Source: Ruminococcus sp. (lineage in GTDB: Bacteria > Bacillota > Clostridia > Lachnospirales > Lachnospiraceae). Taken from it: a DNA stretch of 64,000 bases. A program made the position numbers and the translations under genes. Location of the stretch: assembly GCA_013911065.1 (NCBI GenBank), contig JACERV010000005.1, forward strand, positions 108,740-172,739. Direction: 5' to 3'. Under the pieces are notes generated by a model that was not told where the DNA came from, searched no databases, and was given only the letters and a program-made list of their open reading frames with translations. Shown here in pieces: positions 26,616 to 34,656 of this stretch (within the stretch, counting starts at the first letter, position 1; each line of letters opens with the position of its first letter).

Positions 26616-28352
26616 TTAGACAGACCACTCAAGACTGGCCTGCTGCAGGGAATATAACTTTTCATACAGCCCTTTTTTGTTTATCAGTTCCTCATGTTTT
26701 CCTTCTTCTGCTACCCTTCCCTCATTTAGTACAATAATTTTATCTGCTCCTGCTACGGTGCGGAGCCTGTGAGCAATTACCAGAACCGTTTTATCTGCAA
26801 TCAGGCGTGAAATAGCCTGTTGAATTAACACTTCATTTTCAGGATCAAGGGATGCGGTAGCTTCATCCAGCAGAATAACCGGTGCGTTTTTCAGCAAAGC
26901 CCGTGCAATTGAGATTCTCTGGCGCTCTCCTCCTGATATGGTGCTTCCATTTTCCCCCAGCATGGTATCATAACCCTGTGGCATCCTTTCTACAAATTCA
27001 TCACAGCAGGCAGCCTTTGCCGCAGCCATAATCTCCTCATCCGACGCATCCATATTTCCGATTTTAATATTATTGTATACAGTGTCATTAAACAACACTA
27101 CATCCTGAAATACATAAGACATATAATCCATCAGATATTCCGGGTCAAGTGTGCTGATATCCACACCTCCAAGAGTAATCTTTCCTTTGCCTATATCCCA
27201 GAAACGTGCTGCCAGCTTTGCCGCCGTACTTTTTCCGCTTCCGGATGGACCTACAAGTGCCGTAATTCCTTTTTCCATAATCGTGAAGCTGACATCATGC
27301 AGCACTTCCTTGTCATTATATCCAAAACTTACATGGTCAAAGACAATCTGACTGTCCGGAATCTCTGTATCCTGACTGCCCTTCTGCGTCTCGGCATCTT
27401 TCAATGCCTTCATCCGCTTCATAGACTGCAGGGAATGAAACAGTTCAGGCAGAAGTGTCAGCTCCGTCAGAATCGGACCATAGATCCGAACCACAATCAG
27501 GTAGAACATTAACAAAGGAATCAATTCAATTTTTCCTCCGGTCAGTAATTGTGCTCCTATAAAAACTGTAATTCCAATTCCGGCCTGTAAAATCAACTGT
27601 GCTCCTGTTACAAATACTCCAGTAATCATCTCCAATTTAATGGCCATTTTTTTCATGTAAAGAAGCGCTGAGTTTAATTCTTTCGACTTCTCTCCCGCCA
27701 TGTTACAGGACTTAATGACTTTCATTCCCTCAATATATTCCTGTACCTGCTCAGATGCTTTCAGCTTTGCATCTATCTGCCGGTGGCTTAATTTCTCCTG
27801 ACTTTTACGGTTGAAAAAGATTATGGCAAAGGAAATTGGAATTGTACAAAATACGGAAAGTGCAAGTCTCCAGTCAAAGAATGCCAGGAAAATGCAGACC
27901 ACTGTGGAGGAGATTGCATTGGCCAGAAGTTGAGGCACCACATGGCTGAGTACATGCTCCAGGGTACTGCAGTCTCCAATCAGATTCGTAGTCAGCTCCG
28001 ACAAATCCTTGGAGTTAAAGAAACTCATGGGAAGCCTCCGGATTCGCTCTGCCACCTCTACACGGGTATTTTCAGCCTCCATATAAGAAGTAATATATGT
28101 CTTTTTATAATCATTTTTATTGGCAAAGAATACGAGTAAGAAGGATACGATTCCTGCTGCAAAAAGTATCCACATCTGGTTCCACTCTATGCTCTTTCCA
28201 AAGAGTGGTCTCAGCAGGATGGTAAATACCTGGATTGTCACACCAAAAGGAAGCATCAGCGACAGATTCGTTATGGTACACGCTCTGACCGCCTTTTTCA
28301 AATCAGCGTATCCTTTCTCACTTAATTGAAGCATTTCCTGTAATCTAGGCAT
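26616..28352 (-). CDS. ABC exporter half-transporter (membrane + ATPase)
   Basis: A 578-residue protein with a six-helix exporter domain (about 20-310) and a C-terminal ATPase (about 335-570): Walker A GPSGSGKST, signature SGGERQRIS, Walker B ILLDEATASLD and His in IAHRLRT. Its start overlaps the end of the upstream half-transporter by 8 bases, so the two are coupled and likely form a heterodimer. An AraC regulator lies upstream. This arrangement resembles the YbtP/YbtQ and multidrug classes. Substrate unknown. Confidence 0.93.
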   Translation of the reverse strand: MPRLQEMLQLSEKGYADLKKAVRACTITNLSLMLPFGVTIQVFTILLRPLFGKSIEWNQMWILFAAGIVSFLLVFFANKNDYKKTYITSYMEAENTRVEVAERIRRLPMSFFNSKDLSELTTNLIGDCSTLEHVLSHVVPQLLANAISSTVVCIFLAFFDWRLALSVFCTIPISFAIIFFNRKSQEKLSHRQIDAKLKASEQVQEYIEGMKVIKSCNMAGEKSKELNSALLYMKKMAIKLEMITGVFVTGAQLILQAGIGITVFIGAQLLTGGKIELIPLLMFYLIVVRIYGPILTELTLLPELFHSLQSMKRMKALKDAETQKGSQDTEIPDSQIVFDHVSFGYNDKEVLHDVSFTIMEKGITALVGPSGSGKSTAAKLAARFWDIGKGKITLGGVDISTLDPEYLMDYMSYVFQDVVLFNDTVYNNIKIGNMDASDEEIMAAAKAACCDEFVERMPQGYDTMLGENGSTISGGERQRISIARALLKNAPVILLDEATASLDPENEVLIQQAISRLIADKTVLVIAHRLRTVAGADKIIVLNEGRVAEEGKHEELINKKGLYEKLYSLQQASLEWSV

Positions 28353-30171
28353 GAACTTCCACCTCCTTTGTCATTTTCCAGGTCAGTGCCTGTGTATAGG
28401 TATCCCACATGGTCTTATATTTTCCCCTCTTTTCCAGTAACTCCTCATGAGTTCCCTGTTCAATCAGTTCTCCCGCATCCATTACCAAAATCTTATCTGC
28501 GCTGCGGATGGTGGACAGACGGTGTGCGATCATAATTACCGTTTTATCGGCCATCAGTGCCTGAAGCGCCCTTTGAATTAAATGCTCATTCTCCGGGTCA
28601 GAAAATGCAGTTGCTTCATCCAACACAAGAACAGGAGCATTTTTCACAATAGCCCTGGCAATGGCAACTCTCTGCTGTTCTCCTCCTGACAGATAAATAC
28701 CTTCACGGCCGTATACGGTCTCGTACCCATTTGGAAGTGCTGAGATAAATTCATGGCATTGAGCGGCTTTTGCTGCTGCAATTACTTCCTCATCAGTAGC
28801 ATCAGGGCGGCCAATACGGATATTTTCCCTCAAACTCTGCTTGAACAGGAATACATCCTGAAACACAAAGCTGACAATGGACATCAAATCCTCCGTTTTT
28901 AAATCCCGTATATCTGTTTCTCCAATGGAAATATTTCCTGATGTCACATCATAAAACCTGGGAATGAGGTGAGCAATTGTGGATTTTCCGCCCCCGGAAG
29001 GTCCTACCACTGCGGTCACACTTCCTTTTTCTGCGGTAAAGCCCACTCCTTTCAGAGCCTTCACATCCTGGCTCTCATCATATGAGAAGGACACTTTATT
29101 AAATACTACATCTCCTCCCTTCGCAGTTTTTGGATTCTTTGCTTCCGGGAGGGGTGCCTCGCCAAGCACCTCGTCCATCCGATCCACACAGGAACCAATC
29201 TGCATACAATTGGTAGCGCTGTACATAACCTTCATCATTACTGAAGAAACGGAAGGGACAAATAATAGGTAAAAAATAACGGTAGATGCAAACCCTCCGT
29301 ATAACTCCTCCGGAGTCCTCATCCCGATTATAATCGCCGCCGGAATCAGGAAAAGATAAATATTATTAACAATGCAGGTATACAAGGACATTATGTTTTC
29401 CCAGCTTAACGTATATGGAATCACGAAACTGGTATAGTTTTTAATAGCCTGATGCAGCCTGTTGAAAGAATATACTGTTTGGCGGAATGCCTTTACCACC
29501 GTAATGCCCCTGACATATTCTACAGATGCATTGTTCATATCCTCCATTGCACTTTGGTATTTGCTCATCATAGTTTTTGCTTCAGCCCCGCCGTATCCAA
29601 TCATTTCTACAGTGAAAGCAAGCAGGATCCCTATCAAAGATACCAGTCCAAATCTCCAGTCTACCAGAAATAATATGATAATCATCGCTGCCGGGGCGAT
29701 AAGGGCTGCCACCAGATCCGGAAGCTGGTGGGCAATAAAACCTTCCACCTTTTCGATATTTTCATCCGTAATCTTACGCAGTTTCCCACTTCCATAATTT
29801 AAGTGAAAGCCCAGGGGCAGGCGGGCAAGGTGAGAGGTAAAGTGAATCTTCAGCTCATATAATGTTCCAAATGCCGCCAGGTGGGAAAACACCAAGGCAG
29901 CAAAATATAGTACGATATTTGCTGCCACTCCTGCAAAAGCAATCCAGCCCCAACGAATAATCCCTGCCGAATGTACGGCATCAAAATGTGGATATACTTC
30001 AGTAATTTCAACAATAATAAAATAGATACATAAGTACGGTATAAAAGATGCGACAGAAGCAAGCGCCGACAAAATCACAGACGGGATAACCAGGCTCTTT
30101 TTTGTTCCTGCCAATTGCAGCATTCTCCTCAGTCCCGAAGGCCTCTGAGTTTTTCTCTTTTCTTCAGACAA
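28345..30171 (-). CDS. ABC exporter half-transporter (membrane + ATPase)
   Basis: A 608-residue partner of the 26616-28352 protein. Exporter membrane domain about 20-330. ATPase about 360-600 with Walker A GPSGGGKST, signature SGGEQQRVA, Walker B LVLDEATAFSDPE and IAHRLST. In Walker B the usual SALD/SLD is FSD, a mild deviation; both ATP sites otherwise look active. A 16-bp palindrome at 30201-30216 lies between the AraC gene's terminator and the start codon, in the right place for an operator. Confidence 0.93.
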   Translation of the reverse strand: MSEEKRKTQRPSGLRRMLQLAGTKKSLVIPSVILSALASVASFIPYLCIYFIIVEITEVYPHFDAVHSAGIIRWGWIAFAGVAANIVLYFAALVFSHLAAFGTLYELKIHFTSHLARLPLGFHLNYGSGKLRKITDENIEKVEGFIAHQLPDLVAALIAPAAMIIILFLVDWRFGLVSLIGILLAFTVEMIGYGGAEAKTMMSKYQSAMEDMNNASVEYVRGITVVKAFRQTVYSFNRLHQAIKNYTSFVIPYTLSWENIMSLYTCIVNNIYLFLIPAAIIIGMRTPEELYGGFASTVIFYLLFVPSVSSVMMKVMYSATNCMQIGSCVDRMDEVLGEAPLPEAKNPKTAKGGDVVFNKVSFSYDESQDVKALKGVGFTAEKGSVTAVVGPSGGGKSTIAHLIPRFYDVTSGNISIGETDIRDLKTEDLMSIVSFVFQDVFLFKQSLRENIRIGRPDATDEEVIAAAKAAQCHEFISALPNGYETVYGREGIYLSGGEQQRVAIARAIVKNAPVLVLDEATAFSDPENEHLIQRALQALMADKTVIMIAHRLSTIRSADKILVMDAGELIEQGTHEELLEKRGKYKTMWDTYTQALTWKMTKEVEVHA

Positions 30172-30200
30172 GGCTTGCGCCTCCTTTCATAAACGGCATT

Positions 30201-30216
30201 GTTAGTTTCAACTAAC
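30201..30216. promoter_or_regulatory. Palindrome ahead of ABC exporter genes, candidate operator
   Basis: GTTAGTT-TC-AACTAAC is a perfect 7+7 palindrome 30 bases before the start at 30171. A related sequence lies upstream of the AraC gene at 31366-31381. TTAG...CTAA palindromes are typical of DtxR/MntR/IdeR metal repressors, so iron or manganese control is a reasonable guess. Confidence 0.5.
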
Positions 30217-30226
30217 TTATGGTAGC

Positions 30227-30261
30227 AAAAAAACCCGGCCGGTGCAACTCCATCTAGCCGG
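30227..30261 (-). terminator. Terminator between AraC gene and ABC exporter genes
   Basis: On the minus strand CCGGCT pairs with GGCCGG across a loop and is followed by GTTTTTTT. It would end or attenuate the AraC transcript, making the exporter genes at least partly independent. Confidence 0.6.
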
Positions 30262-30308
30262 ATTCCCCCAATTAGCCGGACTTTCTCTAACGTCTGGACA
30301 AATCCTCC

Positions 30309-31259
30309 TTATCCAGATTTTCTATAGGAAAGAGGGGCCACCCCATAAACATTGCGAAAGGCAGAAGAAAATTTACTGGAATTTTCATACCCAATCTGTG
30401 TACTTATGTCCGCTACAGATAGGGATGTAGTCTTGAGGAGTCTCGCCGCATAATTCATACGGAACCTCTTTAAGTACTCATAAGGCGCATAGCCATATAC
30501 CGCTTTAAAATTATCCTTTAAACTGGTTTGGGAAATACCGAAAATCGCAGATAATTCCTTAATTGTAATATGTTTCGTCATATCTTGTTCAATATATTCT
30601 TTTACAGACTGGATTATCTGAAAGCTTTTATTAGAAATATATTGATAATGGTTGTCTATGGTGCTCTGATATGCTGACACCTCCATCAGAACTTCCAAAA
30701 GGCGCAGTTTCATACGTGGAATATCCCCCTCTCTGCATGCATGAAAGAGAGACTCCATCACCGGGAGCATATGCGGGCAGCGAGAAAAAACAATGACGGA
30801 TTTCACACTCATTAACTGCTTAAATAACTGTTTTACATTCAGAGAAAAGTGCGAAAAAAAGCCTTCTGTGTCTGAGGCAAAGAGCTCCGGATAAAACATC
30901 ACGTTAAAACCTGTGTAAAACCCAAGCGGCATACAAGAATCATAGGATTGAACTACATTTGTCATAAGCATAACCTCTCCCGCCGAAAGCCTCAGGGTCC
31001 GGCAGGAGTTGATACGGCTCTCATATATCCCGGAATGACTGTATGCAAGCTGAAAGAAATCACACATCTGCATTTCCCCGGAAAAATGCTTAAAAGTACA
31101 ATAGTCGTTATAGTACATCTCAACACCCGGCATTATTTTATAAGATTTTGTACATAAGGGTTCCCCCTCTTCCCAAGATTTATATTCTTTCCAGTTCACA
31201 CCTTTGCCAGATAACTTAAACCCAAACTGGGTCAAATCAGCATACTGTCTGACTCTCAT
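30309..31259 (-). CDS. AraC-family regulator (PchR/YbtA-like placement)
   Basis: A 316-residue activator. The C-terminal 100 residues hold two helix-turn-helix motifs (ITIKELSAIFGISQTSLKDNFKAVYG and LSVADISTQIGYENSSKFSSAFRNVYG). The N-terminal 210 residues are a probable ligand domain of the PchR type (LRLSAGEVMLMTNV). It is upstream of and in the same direction as a heterodimeric ABC exporter, as YbtA is to YbtPQ. That suggests it regulates the exporter in response to a siderophore-like or toxic ligand, which is inference. Confidence 0.93.
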   Translation of the reverse strand: MRVRQYADLTQFGFKLSGKGVNWKEYKSWEEGEPLCTKSYKIMPGVEMYYNDYCTFKHFSGEMQMCDFFQLAYSHSGIYESRINSCRTLRLSAGEVMLMTNVVQSYDSCMPLGFYTGFNVMFYPELFASDTEGFFSHFSLNVKQLFKQLMSVKSVIVFSRCPHMLPVMESLFHACREGDIPRMKLRLLEVLMEVSAYQSTIDNHYQYISNKSFQIIQSVKEYIEQDMTKHITIKELSAIFGISQTSLKDNFKAVYGYAPYEYLKRFRMNYAARLLKTTSLSVADISTQIGYENSSKFSSAFRNVYGVAPLSYRKSG

Positions 31260-31604
31260 TTGCTATTACACCTCCACACATTCCCCACAACCCATAAAAA
31301 TATATTTCTCACAACTTGTTCTGAACATTCCTTAGGCTTCCACAGTATAGATAAAAGCATCACCAGTTAGTTCGTTCTAACTCTTGTTTCCATCATACTT
31401 TAACTCATCAGCTTTGTCAAAGAATTCCTTTCTGCCACCTATTCTCAAGGGCATCTTGTTTATAGCGCCGCATATGTTATTATATATGTAAGGGGTGCTG
31501 AAACATGACCGTACACCCATTGCACTTTTATGGCTATTGTAACTACTTACACCCGGCAGGTATCCATATTACGGGCAGGGATTTTCTCTCAGAGAGGAAA
31601 TAAT
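31260..31604. promoter_or_regulatory. Divergent promoter region with candidate operator at 31366-31381
   Basis: This 345-base gap serves the AraC gene on the left and an ABC exporter on the right. GTTAG-TTCGTT-CTAAC (31366-31381) is a 16-bp palindrome matching 12 of 16 bases of that at 30201-30216. A possible plus-strand promoter is TTGTTT (31456-31461) with TATTAT (31478-31483) at 16 bp spacing. No gene is seen. Confidence 0.45.
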
Positions 31605-32519
31605 ATGAACAACTATATTCTAACATTACATAATCTGGTGAAGCAGTATCAATCAATTACAGCAGTGGACGGAGTTAGTTTCAACATTTGCGCAGGAGAG
31701 ATATTCGGCCTCCTGGGCCCGAATGGGGCAGGTAAAACAACCACCCTTGAGTGCATAGAAGGGCTGCGTGTTCCAACTTCGGGGGACATTTCCGTAGACG
31801 GTTTGCATCCCCTGCACAATCGCCGTGAGCTGCGTAAAACACTGGGCATCCAATTACAGTCTTCCTCTTTGCCGGAAGCCATTCTCGCCGGAGAAGCTAT
31901 GACACTGGTCTGTGCCTATCATGGAGTAAAGCCACGGGAAGACTTGATGCAGCGGTTTGGTTTAGATACACTTAAACACAAGCAGTATGGTAAAATGTCC
32001 ACCGGGCAGAAACGCAGGCTGCAGCTGGCACTTGCGCTGGCCGGCAATCCCAAAATTGTTGTACTTGATGAGCCAACGGCAGGGGTGGATGTGCAGGGAA
32101 GGGCAGAGCTTCACGCTGCAATCTATGAACTGAAAGCAGAAGGTGTAACCGTGATTCTGGCTACACATGATATGGCTGAAGCGGAAGCCCTGTGTGACCG
32201 CATCGCCATTTTAATCAAAGGCCGGTTAGCAGCGCTTGGAACCCCGGAGCAGGTAACAGCCGCGGGCAGCTCTCAGACCCGTATTACTTTACGTACGCGT
32301 CATGGCAGCCTTTTAAAGCAGGGCAGTATACAGAAAGCTTCCTATCTGGGACAAAGCGAAGGATTCGCTCAATGGCTGTGCAATGACGCCGCACCTGCTG
32401 TAATGGAACTGCTGAATGCCGCAATGAGCCAGGAGGATCCTGTAGATGATTTACGGGTAGAGCGCCCGTCATTGGAAGAACGTTTTCTGGAAATTGTTGA
32501 GGGAGGAAAAACACTATGA
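31605..32519 (+). CDS. ABC transporter ATP-binding protein (drug/antibiotic export type)
   Basis: A 304-residue ATPase with Walker A GPNGAGKTT, signature MSTGQKRRLQLALAL, Walker B IVVLDEPTAGVD and His in LATHDMAEAE. The C-terminal extension (about 225-304) is typical of CcmA/DrrA-type subunits. ATG 31605 follows AGAGAGGAAA and is preferred to a start 75 bases upstream. Stop and the next start overlap as ATGA, so it is translationally coupled to the permease gene. Confidence 0.93.
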   Translation: MNNYILTLHNLVKQYQSITAVDGVSFNICAGEIFGLLGPNGAGKTTTLECIEGLRVPTSGDISVDGLHPLHNRRELRKTLGIQLQSSSLPEAILAGEAMTLVCAYHGVKPREDLMQRFGLDTLKHKQYGKMSTGQKRRLQLALALAGNPKIVVLDEPTAGVDVQGRAELHAAIYELKAEGVTVILATHDMAEAEALCDRIAILIKGRLAALGTPEQVTAAGSSQTRITLRTRHGSLLKQGSIQKASYLGQSEGFAQWLCNDAAPAVMELLNAAMSQEDPVDDLRVERPSLEERFLEIVEGGKTL

Positions 32520-33256
32520 ACGCGTTTTTAAGCCAGATTATTATACAGCTTCGTATGGATATCCGGGACAAAGGAACACTTCTGGTATTTTATATCGTAC
32601 CTTTAGGGTTTTATGCAGTAATGGGCGCAGTGTTTTCTTCCGTAAATCCAGAGATCAAACCTATACTGTCAGCAACTATGGCAATCTTCTCTGTAACTAT
32701 GGGTGCGGTTATCGGAATCCCGCCTTCACTTGTAAAGCTGCGGGAGGCAGGCACATTGCGCGCCTATCAGGTGCTCGGCATACCTAATGCTTCGGTTCTT
32801 TTGAGCATAGGTATCAGCACACTGATTCACCTGTCCGTAGTTTGTTTTATTATATCCATCTCAGCCCCTCTGCTGTTTGATGCAGAGCTGCCCCAATCTA
32901 CAGGCGGATTCATCGCTGTCCTGGCAGCTTTACTGTTTTGCAGCACAGCCATAGGCCTTTTTATCGGATCGACCGCAAAAACACAGTCTTCTGCCATGCT
33001 GCTTTCACAAGCTGTATTCATGCCATCGCTGATGCTGAGTGGAATTATGTTTCCGGCCCACCTGCTGCCACAGCCACTTGAATATGCCGGAAATGTTTTT
33101 CCTGCCACACACGTCATGCGCGCCTTTTACGGGCTGGCTTACAGACTCCCTACAGAGTATAATTCTTCTCTGGCCCTTCTTATTGTGTTCGCCATCGGTA
33201 TTGTTGCATCAGCAGCAGCGGCCTGGAGGCTTGGGAAGATTACCCGGGTGGCCTGA
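32516..33256 (+). CDS. ABC-2 type permease
   Basis: A 246-residue membrane protein with six predicted spans and the family's LSQAVFMPSLMLSGIMFPAHLLP stretch near the C-terminus. It is the membrane partner of the preceding ATPase, whose stop codon it overlaps. Together they form a DrrAB-like exporter. Substrate unknown. Confidence 0.92.
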   Translation: MNAFLSQIIIQLRMDIRDKGTLLVFYIVPLGFYAVMGAVFSSVNPEIKPILSATMAIFSVTMGAVIGIPPSLVKLREAGTLRAYQVLGIPNASVLLSIGISTLIHLSVVCFIISISAPLLFDAELPQSTGGFIAVLAALLFCSTAIGLFIGSTAKTQSSAMLLSQAVFMPSLMLSGIMFPAHLLPQPLEYAGNVFPATHVMRAFYGLAYRLPTEYNSSLALLIVFAIGIVASAAAAWRLGKITRVA

Positions 33257-33329
33257 AAGAAGGTTTTTCCTTTTATTATTTATGGTACTACTGTTATGAT
33301 ATCCCGTAACAAAACAATGTCAGTTATTT

Positions 33330-33875
33330 TTATCTTAATGCAGTCTCCAGCTTTTGTATTTCTGTACTATCCACATATTTAGGAACCTTTATATAAATTG
33401 TTTTGAGAGCTTTTTTCATCATCTTGCTGTTTCCGCCAACTACAATTCTGGTTTTATCTTTATCCTGGAAAGCTAATCTTTTGCCATTCGTCCGGGAAAC
33501 ACCCCGAATATTATTCCATCCGATTCTAGTCAATTCTCCCAACAGGTTTACTAAAATCAACTCGTTTTGAGTAAACACAATACGCTTCACAAAGGTATAC
33601 AGCATCATTCCTGAGCCTAACAGCACACTTGCCCCCATAAATATACAGACGTTAACCATGGAATTGTTACTTAAAAATACTCTTTCAGGAACTGTAATTG
33701 AATAATATGCAATTACTCCGCCCTCAATCCAAAGAGCTATGCCTAAAAAGGCAGTTATTCTACTTTCACGGATGCAGAATTCTTCTCCCTCGATTTTTAT
33801 ATTTTTCTTCCGTAATATAATTACAACTGTTGCTGCCACAATTATGATATATAAAATTCCAATAATAAATCCCAT
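33330..33875 (-). CDS. Membrane protein with PH-like C-terminal domain (possibly DUF6560)
   Basis: A 181-residue protein with membrane spans at about residues 2-22, 40-62 and 75-97, then a soluble domain of about 85 residues (RIVFTQNELILVNLLGEL, IGWNNIRGVSRT) resembling a bacterial PH-like fold. ATG 33875 is chosen because it starts directly with the first span, although the ribosome binding site is weak. A start at 33914 overlapping the previous gene is possible. Family call from memory only. It is the last gene of the HyuA run. Confidence 0.7.
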   Translation of the reverse strand: MGFIIGILYIIIVAATVVIILRKKNIKIEGEEFCIRESRITAFLGIALWIEGGVIAYYSITVPERVFLSNNSMVNVCIFMGASVLLGSGMMLYTFVKRIVFTQNELILVNLLGELTRIGWNNIRGVSRTNGKRLAFQDKDKTRIVVGGNSKMMKKALKTIYIKVPKYVDSTEIQKLETALR

Positions 33876-33898
33876 CTTATCTACCCCATTTCCAGCTT

Positions 33899-34585
33899 TC
33901 AAAACTCTTCCCATGCTTCATCCGGACATTTCGGAAGTCCGGCCAGGCCCAGAACCGTGTTATACAATTCCCTTGCAAGCCCCAGATTCACCGTAAGCAG
34001 CAGCAAAACATCCAGAATATATGGGGAATAGGATAATGCCAGCATTTCCTTTGCAAATGCCATAGCCGCAATTTCTCCCAGGCTCACCAGGCGGCTTTTA
34101 TTTTCCAGCGGCCCTATTTTCCACAGGCTAAGAACCCTTTGATTGGTTGGTAAATCAGCCTTTTGGTATTCATACCAGTGAAATAACTCGTGGGCCAGAA
34201 GTATCTCCTGCATCTGTTTCCCGTAAATCAGCTCCCCACAGCCTTTTTGGCGTAAAAGCTCAGTGGTCTGCTGAATTGGTTTTTTATAGACTAAAATATG
34301 ATTTGGTTCCGTATAGCAGGCGAACATAATATAATTACCGTCATCCTGGCTTTTTTTAATATCCAAGTCAATGTTAAGGTTTTGTATAATTTCTTCCACA
34401 GCTAATTGGGGGTATGCCGCTCTTGTTTCTTTGGCCTGAACACATCCTGTCTGGTGGGCCAGTCCGGCAAAACTTCTCCTGCTTTCATCTGTCAGACGTC
34501 CATTTAAAGGCTCTCTCCCAAAAGCGTAACTATCCCATACACTATCCGGCAGCCCCATCAAGGTTGTGACCATCTCCTTCAGCAT
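33899..34585 (-). CDS. HExxH protein of unknown function (putative zinc peptidase fold)
   Basis: A 228-residue protein with no signal peptide. The motif LLAHELFHWYEY contains HExxH (HELFH), and a later LGEIAAMAFAKEML could give the third zinc ligand (Glu) as in gluzincins. The N-terminal part is mixed alpha/beta. The C-terminal part (about 185-215) is hydrophobic. ATG 34585 follows GGGGGAAAA. An upstream TTG is less likely. It lies 71 bases after the HyuA gene and just before the PH-like membrane protein gene. I recognise no named family. It may process or accompany the HyuA protein. Confidence 0.8.
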   Translation of the reverse strand: MLKEMVTTLMGLPDSVWDSYAFGREPLNGRLTDESRRSFAGLAHQTGCVQAKETRAAYPQLAVEEIIQNLNIDLDIKKSQDDGNYIMFACYTEPNHILVYKKPIQQTTELLRQKGCGELIYGKQMQEILLAHELFHWYEYQKADLPTNQRVLSLWKIGPLENKSRLVSLGEIAAMAFAKEMLALSYSPYILDVLLLLTVNLGLARELYNTVLGLAGLPKCPDEAWEEF

Positions 34586-34656
34586 AACTTTTCCCCCATT
34601 CTGGTTCAGTGTCAAAGCAGATATTTGCAATCCGCTCCGCTGCTTCCTCGATCCGT

